Assembly (NCBI RefSeq): GCF_029094505.1
Contig: NZ_CP119108.1
Location: 3,162,001-3,226,000 of the forward strand
Length of the DNA: 64,000 nucleotides
DNA from: Microbacterium horticulturae
GTDB taxonomy: Bacteria; Actinomycetota; Actinomycetes; Actinomycetales; Microbacteriaceae
Direction of reading: 5' to 3'
Shown here: in pieces, positions 37,608 through 45,689 of the stretch
Layout of the letters: each line of letters opens with the position of its first letter
How positions within the stretch are numbered: position 1 is the stretch's first letter
Made by a program: the position numbers and the translations under genes
Notes under the pieces: model-generated
The model's input: the letters and a program-made list of their open reading frames with translations, nothing else
Databases searched by the model: none
Told to the model about the DNA's origin: nothing

Positions 37608-37670
37608 CCCCTTCCCATATCCGACCCGCGCGGGCGCCGCATGCCCCTGCGCGCTGCAGGAGGCTCCGCC

Positions 37671-39020
37671 ATGACCATTCAGGAACTCACCGACCGTATC
37701 GACGACCTTGCACAGCTGCTCTCGGGCAATGAGCTGGTCGCGGCATCCGACGCCGTCGCCGCGCTGGATCCGCATGAGATCGTGACCGCGATCGAACGCC
37801 TGAGTCCCCGGGCGGGCGCGGTCTTGTTCCGCCTTCTGTCGAAGGACCGCGCCCTCGCCGTCTTCGATGCGCTCTCGCCTGCGGTGCAGGGCGACCTGGT
37901 GCGGCAGCTGCGCGACTCCGAGGTAGCCACGGTCTTCGCCGACCTCGACCCGGACGACCGCGTCTGGCTGCTCGACGAGCTGCCGGCATCGGTCGCGCAG
38001 CGTCTGCTGCAGGGGCTGCCCGCGCGCGACCGGCAGCTGACCGCGGCCGTGCTCGGATACGAGCAGGATGCCGTCGGTCGCCGTATGAGCCTCGACTTCG
38101 TGACGACGCATCCCGGACTCACCGTGGCCCAGACCATGGACCGCCTGCGCGCGCGGCTCGACGACGCCGAGACCGTCTACACGCTGCCGGTCACCGGCGC
38201 GGGGCGCGAGGTCGTGGGGGTCGTGAGCCTGCGCGACCTCATGTCGGCACCCGATGACGCCACGATCGACGAGGTCATGAGCGACCCGCAGACGGCGAGC
38301 GCAACCAGCGACGCAGAGCAGGCCGCGCGCGTGTGCGCCGACCGCGGACTGCTGGCCCTGCCGATCGTCGACAGTGAGCGGCGGCTCGTCGGCATCCTCA
38401 CGCTCGATGACGCAGCGCGCATCCTCAAGCAGGAAGAGAGCCAGGATGTCGCCCGTCAGGGCGGCGTCGAGCCGCTGGGTCGCCCCTACTTGAGTACGCC
38501 GATCCCCCGGCTCGTGCGCTCGCGGGTCGTCTGGCTGTTCGTGCTGGCGATCGGCGCGACGCTGACCGTGCAGGTGCTCTCGCACTTCGAGGCGACGCTC
38601 GCCGAGATGACCGCGCTCGCCCTGTTCGTGCCGCTCTTGATCGGGACCGGCGGCAACACCGGCAACCAGGCCGCCACCACCGTCACCCGCGCTCTCGCGC
38701 TGGGCGAGGTGACGCCGCGCGACATCCTGCGCGTACTCGGACGCGAGGTGCGCGTCGGCTCTCTGCTCGGTCTCGCCCTCGGCATCGTCGGGTTCGTCAT
38801 CGCCGGAGCCATCTACTCCTGGCCGATCGGCGTCGTCATCGGACTGACGCTGATCGCCGTGTGCACGGTGGCCGCGACCATCGGTGGCGTGATGCCGCTG
38901 GTGGCGCGGGCGATCCGCGTCGACCCGGCCGTGTTCTCGAACCCGTTCATCACGACATTCGTGGATGCCACGGGCCTGGTCATCTACTTTCTCATCGCGA
39001 AGACCGTGCTCGGGCTCTGA
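37671..39020 (+). CDS. mgtE: Magnesium transporter MgtE
   Basis: This 449-residue protein has the full MgtE plan: an acidic N-domain superhelix (residues about 1-125), two CBS domains (about 130-255) that sense cytosolic Mg2+, a connecting helix, and five membrane helices (about 280-449). The channel motif PLLIGTGGNTGNQAATTV is intact. CAGGAGG precedes the ATG. The N-domain acidic residues that bind regulatory Mg2+ appear conserved. A leader peptide and hairpin precede it. Confidence 0.95.
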   Translation: MTIQELTDRIDDLAQLLSGNELVAASDAVAALDPHEIVTAIERLSPRAGAVLFRLLSKDRALAVFDALSPAVQGDLVRQLRDSEVATVFADLDPDDRVWLLDELPASVAQRLLQGLPARDRQLTAAVLGYEQDAVGRRMSLDFVTTHPGLTVAQTMDRLRARLDDAETVYTLPVTGAGREVVGVVSLRDLMSAPDDATIDEVMSDPQTASATSDAEQAARVCADRGLLALPIVDSERRLVGILTLDDAARILKQEESQDVARQGGVEPLGRPYLSTPIPRLVRSRVVWLFVLAIGATLTVQVLSHFEATLAEMTALALFVPLLIGTGGNTGNQAATTVTRALALGEVTPRDILRVLGREVRVGSLLGLALGIVGFVIAGAIYSWPIGVVIGLTLIAVCTVAATIGGVMPLVARAIRVDPAVFSNPFITTFVDATGLVIYFLIAKTVLGL

Positions 39021-39053
39021 CCTGCGCTCGCTCTGCAGACCTAGGCTGTCTGC

Positions 39054-39761
39054 ATGTCGCTGAGCACCGAGCGCGCGGCCATTCCCGCGCTCGTGATCAC
39101 CCCGATCGTCGTCGGGGTCTTCGTCGGTGTCGTGGCGACGGCTGCCGCCACGGTGTTCCTCGCACGCGACGCCCTGCATCTCGCATGCTCGTACGCCGAC
39201 GGCTGGATCTGCGCGGACGGCATCAGCTACCTCGGGATCGGGGCCGTTCTCTGCGGTGTTCCGACGCTGTTGGCGATCGTGGGCGCCGTCGTCTCGTGCA
39301 CCGTGCGCAGCGCGCGAGCGGCGGCCGTCTGGCTGCTCGGTCTCGCCGCCGCGGCCGCCGCCTGGCCCCTCGTGCAGACGTGGCAGGGCGTCCGAGTACC
39401 CGTCGAGGCCTCACGCATCGAGGCCTGGAGCCACACCGTTCTACCGTCGGGGATCATCGCAGCGATCGCGGTCGTCGCGGGCGCGCTGGGTGTCGCGATG
39501 CGCGGGCGGGCGGCATCCATTCTTCTGTTCATCGGGGCGGGCGCGCTCGTCATCGCGATGTGCGTGCAGCCGGGCCTGGGCGTCGCCCTGCCCGCAGCGG
39601 CGGGGATGCTCGCCACCGCCGGCTGGCGGCTCGCCGACGCGGCGCTGTCGACGCAGCCCGCCGGGACGCAGCCCGCCGTTCAGAACTCATCCCATCCGAA
39701 TGCCGACGGTGTCGGAACGGCCCGAAACGACCGTTTCGGCACTGGATCGGCTGACTCCTGA
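39054..39761 (+). CDS. Hypothetical membrane protein
   Basis: I do not recognise a family in this 235-residue protein. It has about five hydrophobic helices: residues 10-35, 60-85, 91-110, 133-153 and 161-200. The ATG follows TAGGCT by six bases with no ribosome binding site (leaderless). The last roughly 25 residues (from VQNSSHPNADG on) are hydrophilic, and their DNA contains the family F word CAGAACTCATCC and a small stem (CCGAAAC with GTTTCGG), so this tail may have come from a repeat insertion. Confidence 0.75.
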   Translation: MSLSTERAAIPALVITPIVVGVFVGVVATAAATVFLARDALHLACSYADGWICADGISYLGIGAVLCGVPTLLAIVGAVVSCTVRSARAAAVWLLGLAAAAAAWPLVQTWQGVRVPVEASRIEAWSHTVLPSGIIAAIAVVAGALGVAMRGRAASILLFIGAGALVIAMCVQPGLGVALPAAAGMLATAGWRLADAALSTQPAGTQPAVQNSSHPNADGVGTARNDRFGTGSADS

Positions 39762-39789
39762 ACGCCGATGAGCGCGTGGAGAGACTCAG

Positions 39790-40383
39790 CTACCGCGCGG
39801 CCCCGACCCGCGCCCGCGCTCGCAGCCCGTCGACGAGCAGGTCGACGCCGAACGAGAAGGCCGAGGCCGAGGCATCCGGTCCGCCCTCCACCGTCACCCC
39901 GATGCTGTCGTACTGCAGCCGCTGCTGCTCGTGCGAGACGTGCCCGAGCACGAAGTGCAGTAGGGCCGTCGCTGCCTGCCGGGTCGTCGCCTCGTCGAAG
40001 CCGCCGCCGGCGATGGCCGACGCGAGCCGGTCGAGCGCGGCATCCGCCCCCAGCCCCATCGACAGGGTGCTCGAGACCACCTCGGCGCCATCGCGGTAGG
40101 CGAGCAGACTGTCGCGCAGCGCCGAAGCCGACGCGCGTACGTCGGCGGCCCAGTTGCCCGAAGACGACACCGGGGGCCGCCCCGCCACGATCCGGTCGGC
40201 GAGATCTGCCAGCAGCGCCTGCTTGTTGGGGAAGTGGTGATACAGCGCGCTCGGCTGCACATCCAGCGCCGCCGCGAGCCGCCGCATCGTGAGGTCGGGC
40301 AGCCCGACGTCGTCGAGCAGACGCAGCGCGGTGCGGGCGACATCATCGCGAGTGTGTCGTCGCGCCGTTTCGCTCGGGGCCAT
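39790..40383 (-). CDS. TetR-family regulator of the biotin transporter genes
   Basis: This 197-residue protein has an N-terminal TetR helix-turn-helix (RDDVARTALRLLDDVGLPDL, then RRLAAALDVQPSALYHHFPNK) and a variable ligand-binding C-terminal domain. It is divergent from bioY. Its ATG follows TATAGT by six bases, so it is probably leaderless and its -10 box overlaps that of the opposite strand. Two tandem palindromes in the gap are likely its operators. In many actinobacteria such regulators (BioQ type) control biotin genes; the assignment here is by position. Confidence 0.85.
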   Translation of the reverse strand: MAPSETARRHTRDDVARTALRLLDDVGLPDLTMRRLAAALDVQPSALYHHFPNKQALLADLADRIVAGRPPVSSSGNWAADVRASASALRDSLLAYRDGAEVVSSTLSMGLGADAALDRLASAIAGGGFDEATTRQAATALLHFVLGHVSHEQQRLQYDSIGVTVEGGPDASASAFSFGVDLLVDGLRARARVGAAR

Positions 40384-40388
40384 ATCCT

Positions 40389-40424
40389 CACTATAGTGAA
40401 CGGCGTTCAGGTGAACACCGTTCA
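40389..40424. promoter_or_regulatory. Divergent promoter and twin operators between tetR and bioY
   Basis: CACTATAGTG (40389-40398) is a perfect palindrome that gives a TATAGT -10 box on both strands. It is followed by TGAACGGCGTTCA (40397-40409) and TGAACACCGTTCA (40412-40424), both perfect palindromes of the form TGAAC-N3-GTTCA with centres 15 bp apart. A TetR dimer pair bound here would cover both promoters. Confidence 0.82.
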
Positions 40425-40437
40425 GGTAAGGAAACCC

Positions 40438-41019
40438 ATGACCGACACCTCCACCGTCACCCGCGCACGATTGAGCGCCGCCGACATCGCCCGGGTCGCC
40501 GTCTTCGCGGCAGTGATCGCCGTGCTCGGCCTGCCCGGCGGCTTCACGGTCTTCGGTGCGGTGCCGATCACGGCGCAGACGCTGGGCGTGATGCTCGCCG
40601 GCGCGATCCTCGGGCCGTGGCTCGGCGCGTTGTCGATGACGGTGTTCCTCGCGCTCGTCGCGCTCGGCCTGCCGCTGCTCTCCGGCGGCCGCGGCGGCAT
40701 CGCTGTGTTCGTCGGCCCGTCGGCCGGCTACCTCATCGGGTTCGTCGTGGGTGCTTTCGTCATCGGGCTGATCGTGCACGCCGGGCGACGCAAGCCCAAC
40801 CTCTGGCGCACGGCCATGGGCGTGGTCGTCGGCGGCATCCTCGTCGTGTACGCGTTCGGCATTCCGCTGCAGGCACTCATCACGCGGATGCCGCTGGACG
40901 AGACCTTCCTCACGAGCCTCGTCTTCATCCCGGGCGACCTCATCAAGGCGGTGCTGGCCACCGCGATCACGCTGACGCTCGTGCGGGCCTACCCGCGGGC
41001 GTTCCATCGCACATGGTGA
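40438..41019 (+). CDS. bioY: Biotin ECF transporter substrate-binding protein BioY
   Basis: This 193-residue membrane protein has six helices and is the S component that captures biotin. Characteristic stretches are GGFTVFGAVPITAQTLGVMLAGAILGP and GRGGIAVFVGPSAGYLIGF. TAAGGAAA precedes the ATG. It overlaps bioM by seven bases and forms the operon bioY-bioM-bioN. Confidence 0.93.
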   Translation: MTDTSTVTRARLSAADIARVAVFAAVIAVLGLPGGFTVFGAVPITAQTLGVMLAGAILGPWLGALSMTVFLALVALGLPLLSGGRGGIAVFVGPSAGYLIGFVVGAFVIGLIVHAGRRKPNLWRTAMGVVVGGILVVYAFGIPLQALITRMPLDETFLTSLVFIPGDLIKAVLATAITLTLVRAYPRAFHRTW

Positions 41020-41708
41020 TCTCGCTGCACGACGTCGTCGTGCGTCTCGGAGAGGTCGATGCCCTGCGCGGCGCGACGCTCGACGTCGATGCGCGCACGA
41101 TCGCCGTGATCGGTGAGAACGGTTCGGGCAAGTCCACGTTCGCTCGACTGCTCGCCGGACTCGTACCCGCGGCATCCGGCACCGTCCGTGTGCTGGGCCT
41201 CGACCCCGCCCGCGACGTCGCCGATCTGCGTCGACGCGTGGCCGTCGTCTTCAGCAATCCGGATTCGCAGATCGTCATGCCGACGGTGGCCGAGGACGTC
41301 GCCTTCTCGCTGCGGCCGCAGCGAGGCCGCGAACGACTGACGAAGGATGCCGCGGCTGCCCGCGTCGCCGCAGCACTGGCCCGTTTCGGGCTGACCGAGC
41401 TCGCCGAGCGCCCCGCGCACGACCTCTCCGGCGGACAGAAGCAGCTGCTCGCCCTCGCCGGGGCGTTCATACGGGAACCCGAGCTCGTGATCGCCGACGA
41501 GCCCACCGCCTACCTCGACGCCCGCAATGCGCGGCTGGTCGGCGACCACCTGCTCGCCGACACCGGACACCGGCTCGTGCTGGCCACCCACGATCTCGCG
41601 CTCGCGCGGCGCTGCGACGTCGCGGTGCTGTTCGCCGACGGACGCGTGCGGTCGACGGGTACGCCGGCCGACGTCGTGGCCGAGTACGAGGCGCTGCTGA
41701 CATGCTGA
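41013..41708 (+). CDS. bioM: Energy-coupling factor ATPase
   Basis: This 231-residue ABC ATPase has Walker A GENGSGKST at about residues 32-40, the CbiO-type FSNPDSQIVMPTVAEDVAF Q-loop region, signature LSGGQKQLLALAGAFI and Walker B LVIADEPTAYLD. It energises biotin uptake with BioY and BioN. It overlaps both neighbours by a few bases. Confidence 0.93.
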   Translation: MVISLHDVVVRLGEVDALRGATLDVDARTIAVIGENGSGKSTFARLLAGLVPAASGTVRVLGLDPARDVADLRRRVAVVFSNPDSQIVMPTVAEDVAFSLRPQRGRERLTKDAAAARVAAALARFGLTELAERPAHDLSGGQKQLLALAGAFIREPELVIADEPTAYLDARNARLVGDHLLADTGHRLVLATHDLALARRCDVAVLFADGRVRSTGTPADVVAEYEALLTC

Positions 41709-42304
41709 GCCTCTACCGCGCGGGGACCAGCCCTCTGCACCGGATGCCCGCGGGCCCCAAGCTCGTGCTGCTGGTGGCGCTGGTGCTCGCCGTCTCGCTG
41801 CTGCCGACGGCACCGTGGGCGGCCGGGGCCGCCGTCGCCCTGTGCATCATCGCGTACCTGTTCGGGGGCGGGATGCCGGCGCTGCTCCTTCTTGCGCGGC
41901 AGACGTGGGCCCTGAAGTGGGTCATAGCGTTCATGCTCATCGGCCAACTGATCTTCCTCGGGCCACAGCCCGCCGTGCTCAACACCGTGCGGGTGACCGC
42001 CGCAGTGCTGCTGGCGGCGCTTCTGGCCCTGACCACGCGCGTGACCGCGCTGCTCGACGCCCTCGAGCGCGGGCTCGCGCCGCTGCGGGTGGTGCGCGTC
42101 GATCCCGCGCGCGTGGCGCTCATGCTCACCGTCACGCTGTCGACCCTGCCGGTCATGGGGCGCATCGCCCACGACGTCCGCGAGGCGCAGCGCGCCCGTG
42201 GTGCCCGACCGGGGGTGCGCACGTTCGCGGTGCCGTATCTGGTCATGGCTCTGAAGCACGCCGACGAGCTGGGCGACGCCCTCGCCGCGCGCGGCGTGCG
42301 CTGA
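41702..42304 (+). CDS. bioN: Energy-coupling factor transmembrane protein
   Basis: This 200-residue EcfT protein has about four hydrophobic helices in the first 120 residues and the coupling region with the conserved Ala-Arg-Gly motifs (AQRARGARPGVRTF). It starts with LSLYRAGTSPLHRMPAGPKL, typical of BioN/CbiQ. It is the final gene of the biotin operon and is convergent with the MazF-type toxin gene (6-bp gap). Confidence 0.92.
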   Translation: MLSLYRAGTSPLHRMPAGPKLVLLVALVLAVSLLPTAPWAAGAAVALCIIAYLFGGGMPALLLLARQTWALKWVIAFMLIGQLIFLGPQPAVLNTVRVTAAVLLAALLALTTRVTALLDALERGLAPLRVVRVDPARVALMLTVTLSTLPVMGRIAHDVREAQRARGARPGVRTFAVPYLVMALKHADELGDALAARGVR

Positions 42305-42309
42305 GCCGC

Positions 42310-42624
42310 TCAGCCCATCAGCGGAATGTCGAGGTCGAACGCCAACACCATCGCGCGCGCCAGAGCGACTTCCTGCTCCATCGAGAGATAGCCGATCGTC
42401 CGACCGAGTGCCGCGACCGGGATGGTGACGATGTTGTCGAGGGATGCCACGCAGGGGTGGTCGAGCCCGTTGCGAGCGTCGAGGGCAACCTCGCTGCTCA
42501 GCCCCTTCACTGTCGAGGTGATCGGAGCGATCGTGACCTTGGTCATCGCCGCGCGGGCGAGATCGCGCGTAAGAACCAGCGCCGGTCGAGTCTTGTCCAG
42601 TCGCGCGAGGCAGATCTCTCGCAC
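42310..42624 (-). CDS. MazF/PemK-type endoribonuclease toxin
   Basis: This 104-residue protein has the MazF fold motifs: VREICLARLDKTRPALVLTRD at the start, TVKGLSSEVALD, and DNIVTIPVAALGRTIGYLS. MazF toxins cut mRNA or tRNA at short sequences. I chose the GTG start at 42624, one base after the antitoxin stop and with GAGGG upstream; a TTG slightly earlier is possible. It forms an operon with the upstream antitoxin. Confidence 0.87.
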   Translation of the reverse strand: MREICLARLDKTRPALVLTRDLARAAMTKVTIAPITSTVKGLSSEVALDARNGLDHPCVASLDNIVTIPVAALGRTIGYLSMEQEVALARAMVLAFDLDIPLMG

Positions 42625-42625
42625 G

Positions 42626-42859
42626 TCAGCCCTCAAGATCGATGTGCGTGACAGTCCAATCCACGAGTGAATCGAGGTCGTCGGCAGTACCCACGCGTGC
42701 AAGTACGGCCGCGTCTCCTTCCGCCGCGCGACGTCGCATCTCACGCTCAAGCGCCGAACTCACCAGCGCCGCGCGACTGGCGACTCGGCCACCGGCGACT
42801 TCGCGGTCGAGGAACTCGACGACGGGATCGGGAAGGCGTACGGCGATCTGCGTGGACAT
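42626..42859 (-). CDS. Ribbon-helix-helix antitoxin of a MazEF-type pair
   Basis: This 77-residue protein begins STQIAVRLPDPVVEFLDREVAGG, a typical CopG/RHH N-terminus, and continues with VASRAALVSSALEREMRRR. Its C-terminal acidic helix should bind the toxin. The ATG follows TATCAT by six bases (leaderless). A 12-bp-arm palindrome (42874-42902) over the -35 region is a probable autoregulatory operator. Confidence 0.84.
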   Translation of the reverse strand: MSTQIAVRLPDPVVEFLDREVAGGRVASRAALVSSALEREMRRRAAEGDAAVLARVGTADDLDSLVDWTVTHIDLEG

Positions 42860-42873
42860 ACGCCCATGATACA

Positions 42874-42902
42874 CCGGTGCATCCCGTATTGGGATGCACC
42901 GG
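42874..42902. promoter_or_regulatory. Palindrome over the antitoxin promoter
   Basis: CCGGTGCATCCC and its exact complement flank a 5-base centre. On the minus strand it covers the position of the -35 box, 17 bp upstream of the TATCAT -10 (42871-42866). RHH antitoxin-toxin complexes usually bind such repeats, so autoregulation is likely. Confidence 0.65.
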
Positions 42903-42969
42903 CACGCCGCACCGCGGCATCCATCCCCTCCGTCGGCCGCCGCCCTTCTCACCGCCCCGTGCTACCGTC

Positions 42970-42987
42970 ATACCGACCGGACGGTAT
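42970..42987. promoter_or_regulatory. TetR operator upstream of the SDR gene
   Basis: ATACCGACCGGACGGTAT is an almost perfect palindrome. It begins two bases after a TACCGT -10-like box (42963-42968), so binding would block the start of transcription. A near-identical site is at 46801-46818, before the acyl-CoA dehydrogenase operon. Confidence 0.82.
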
Positions 42988-43002
42988 CTGCGAGGAGGCA
43001 GG

Positions 43003-43740
43003 ATGGACAGGTTCACCGGGCGCACGGCACTCATCACGGGTGCGAGCCGCGGCATCGGCCTCGCGATCGCGCAGCGCATCGTCGCGGAGGGCGGTTCGGT
43101 CGTCATCACGGCGCGCAAGCAGGATGAGCTCAATGCCGCCGTCGCCGAACTCGGCCCGAACGCCTCAGCGGTCGCCGGGCACGCCGACGACCCGGACCAC
43201 CGCGTCGCCGTCTTCGCGCACATCGCCGAGCGCCACGGGCACCTCGACCACCTCGTCAACAACGCCGGCATCAATCCGGCCTACGGGCCGCTGCTGAGCG
43301 TCGACGACGAGCCCGCGCGCAAGATCTTCGAGGTCAACGTTCTGGCCACCCTCGCCTGGACCCGCGAGGCCGTCGCCGCCGGATTGCAGCGCTCGGTCGT
43401 GAACCTCGCCTCGATCGCCGGCCTCTCGGCGGCACCCGGCATCGGCTTGTACGGCGTCTCGAAGGGCGCCGTCATCAACCTCACGATCCAGCTCGCGCAC
43501 GAGCTCGCCCCGGCCCTGCGCGTGAACGCCGTCGCACCGGCGGTGGTCAAGACGCGCTTCGCGCGGGCCCTGTACGAGGGAAACGAAGAGCAGGCGGCAT
43601 CCGTCTATACCCTCGGCCGTCTCGGCGAGCCCGACGACGTCGCAGGTCCCGTCGCATTCCTGCTCTCCGACGACGCGGCCTGGATCACCGGTCAGACCAT
43701 CGTCATAGACGGCGGCGCAATGCTGCACGGCATCGGCTGA
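43003..43740 (+). CDS. Short-chain dehydrogenase/reductase (FabG-like)
   Basis: This 245-residue SDR has the Rossmann motif TGASRGIG at about residues 13-20, NNAG near 88-91, and the catalytic Ser, Tyr and Lys in SIAGLSAAPGIGLYGVSKGAV. The end, IVIDGGAM, is typical of FabG. AGGAGG lies 7 bases before the ATG. The next gene, a TetR regulator, begins four bases after its stop. With the acyl-CoA dehydrogenase operon under the same operator, it may act on 3-hydroxyacyl-CoA. Confidence 0.9.
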   Translation: MDRFTGRTALITGASRGIGLAIAQRIVAEGGSVVITARKQDELNAAVAELGPNASAVAGHADDPDHRVAVFAHIAERHGHLDHLVNNAGINPAYGPLLSVDDEPARKIFEVNVLATLAWTREAVAAGLQRSVVNLASIAGLSAAPGIGLYGVSKGAVINLTIQLAHELAPALRVNAVAPAVVKTRFARALYEGNEEQAASVYTLGRLGEPDDVAGPVAFLLSDDAAWITGQTIVIDGGAMLHGIG

Positions 43741-43744
43741 GACC

Positions 43745-44344
43745 ATGGTCAAGAGCACGACCGTCGCCGACGACATCACCCGCGCCGCCGTCGAACTGTT
43801 CGCCGCGAACGGCTACGGCGGCACCAGCGTGCAGCAGATCGTGGATGCTGCGGGCGTCACGAAGGGCGCGCTCTACCACTACTTCGGGTCGAAGGACGAC
43901 CTGCTCTTCGGCATCTACGACCGACTGCTGGGCACCCAGCAGGAGCACCTCGACACCATCGTCGCCGCCGGCGGCGACATCGACGACCTGCTCACGGCCG
44001 CCTGCATGGACGTCGTCGAGACCACCGTCGCGCAGCTCGACGAGGCGGTGGTGTTCTTCCAGAGTGCGCATCTGCTGAGCCCCGAGCGCCACGACGAGGT
44101 GACCCGCCGCCGCCGGGAGTACAACGACGCCTTCGGCGCCCTCATCACCCGCGGGCAGGCCGAGGGCCGCTACCGCACCGATATGCCGCTGCCGGTGCTC
44201 ATCGCCCACTTCTTCGCCGACGTGCACTATCTCGGGCAGTGGTACTCCCCCACGGGTACGACCAGCGCCTCCGCGCTCGCACGGCAGCTGACCGAGCTGT
44301 TCCTCGCCGGGATCCGGCGGGTGGATGCCGCGGCCGCCGACTGA
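43745..44344 (+). CDS. TetR-family regulator, likely of acyl-CoA metabolism
   Basis: This 199-residue protein has the TetR helix-turn-helix in DDITRAAVELFAANGYGGTS and VDAAGVTKGALYHYFGSKDDLL. The C-terminal domain is like those of TetR regulators linked to acyl-CoA dehydrogenases. It lies in an operon with the SDR gene, whose promoter has an operator; the same operator precedes the acyl-CoA dehydrogenase genes. It probably senses an acyl-CoA and represses both operons and itself. Confidence 0.88.
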   Translation: MVKSTTVADDITRAAVELFAANGYGGTSVQQIVDAAGVTKGALYHYFGSKDDLLFGIYDRLLGTQQEHLDTIVAAGGDIDDLLTAACMDVVETTVAQLDEAVVFFQSAHLLSPERHDEVTRRRREYNDAFGALITRGQAEGRYRTDMPLPVLIAHFFADVHYLGQWYSPTGTTSASALARQLTELFLAGIRRVDAAAAD

Positions 44345-44403
44345 GCACGGCTACAGCGCGGCCGCGGGCCGCGGCATCCCGCCCCGCCCAGAACACCATC
44401 CGC

Positions 44404-44470
44404 TGAGAGTGCAGCTGATGGACGAAGGAGCGGTTGGTTCCCTACCTCTCGTCGACCAGCTGCACTCTCA
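44404..44470. repeat. 67-bp palindromic repeat, family D copy 3
   Basis: The arms at 44404-44426 and 44448-44470 are near-perfect complements, and the loop begins GGAGCGGTTGGTTCCCT as in the copy at 25954. It lies between two convergent genes (tetR end 44344, acyl-CoA dehydrogenase end 44487). Confidence 0.93.
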
Positions 44471-44486
44471 CCGTGAAGCGGCGGCC

Positions 44487-45689
44487 TCAGCGCCGCAGCT
44501 CGGCCCGACCCAGCGAGTTCAGGTGCACCTCGTCGGGCCCGTCGGCCAGCCGCAGCGTGCGCACGCCCGCCCACAGCGCGGCCAAGGGCGTGTCGCCCGA
44601 GACGCCGGCGCCGCCGAACAGCTGGATCGCCCGGTCGAGGATCTGCTGCACGGCCCGCGGCACGGCGATCTTGATCGCCTGGATCTCGGTCATCGCCTGC
44701 CGGTTGCCGACCGTGTCCATGAGCCATGCAGTCTTCAACACGAGCAGCCGCAGCGCCTCGAGCTGGATGCGCGACTCGGCGACCCACTCGCGCACGACGC
44801 CCTGCTCGGCCAGCGTACGGCCGAACGCCGTGCGTGAACCCGCGCGTTCGCGCACGAGCGACAGCGCCCGCTCGGCCATGCCGAGCGCCCGCATGCAGTG
44901 GTGGATGCGCCCCGGGCCGAGCCGCGCCTGCGCGATGGCGAAGCCTTCGCCTTCGCCGACCAGGATGTTCGTCGCCGGCACCCGCACCCCGTCGAACACG
45001 ACCTCGGCATGCCCGCCGTGGTCGCGGTCGTCGTAGCCGAACACGCTCAGCGGCCGCACGACGTGCACGCCGGGGGTGTCGCGCGGCACGAGGATCATCG
45101 ACTGCTGCCGATGCCGGTCGGCCTCCGGGTCGGTCTTGCCCATGACGATGAAAATCTTGGCATCCGGGTTCATCGCGCCCGTCGACCACCACTTGCGCCC
45201 GGTGACGACGTAGTGGTCGCCGTCGCGCTCGATGCGGGTGCCGATGTTCGTCGCGTCCGACGAGGCGACGTCGGGCTCGGTCATGCAGAACGCCGAGCGG
45301 ATCTCGCCTCGAAGCAACAGCTCGAGCCAATCGCCCTTCTGCGCCGGAGTGCCGAAGTCGTGCAGCACCTCCATGTTGCCGGTGTCGGGCGCGTTGCAGT
45401 TGAACGCGGTGGGCGCGAGCTTCGGGCTCCATCCCGTGATCTCGGCGATCGGCGCGTACTGCAACTGGCTGAGACCGGCACCCTCCTCGCCAGGAAGGAA
45501 CAGGTTCCACAACCCCTGCGCCCTCGCCTCCTGCTGCAGCTCGCGCAGGATCGGCCGGAACGACCACTCGCCGGGGGCGTCGGCCAACTGCTGCTCGAGC
45601 ACGGGCTCGGCGGGCAGCACGTGCTCGTCGACGAACGCGCGCGCCCTCTCGCTCAGTTCGCGCGTACGCGCGTCGGGTGCGAAGTCCAT
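44487..45689 (-). CDS. Acyl-CoA dehydrogenase
   Basis: This 400-residue flavoenzyme has FCMTEPDVASSDATN (FAD/substrate loop), YVVTGRKWWSTGA, and the C-terminal QIFGGAGVSGDTPLA-like segment (here QLFGGAGVSGDTPL). It oxidises an acyl-CoA and resembles the group that occurs with an APH-like phosphotransferase, as here (ACAD10/11-like). The ATG at 45689 overlaps the upstream stop codon (TGATG) with GGAG before it; a GTG at 45698 is an alternative. Confidence 0.92.
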   Translation of the reverse strand: MDFAPDARTRELSERARAFVDEHVLPAEPVLEQQLADAPGEWSFRPILRELQQEARAQGLWNLFLPGEEGAGLSQLQYAPIAEITGWSPKLAPTAFNCNAPDTGNMEVLHDFGTPAQKGDWLELLLRGEIRSAFCMTEPDVASSDATNIGTRIERDGDHYVVTGRKWWSTGAMNPDAKIFIVMGKTDPEADRHRQQSMILVPRDTPGVHVVRPLSVFGYDDRDHGGHAEVVFDGVRVPATNILVGEGEGFAIAQARLGPGRIHHCMRALGMAERALSLVRERAGSRTAFGRTLAEQGVVREWVAESRIQLEALRLLVLKTAWLMDTVGNRQAMTEIQAIKIAVPRAVQQILDRAIQLFGGAGVSGDTPLAALWAGVRTLRLADGPDEVHLNSLGRAELRR

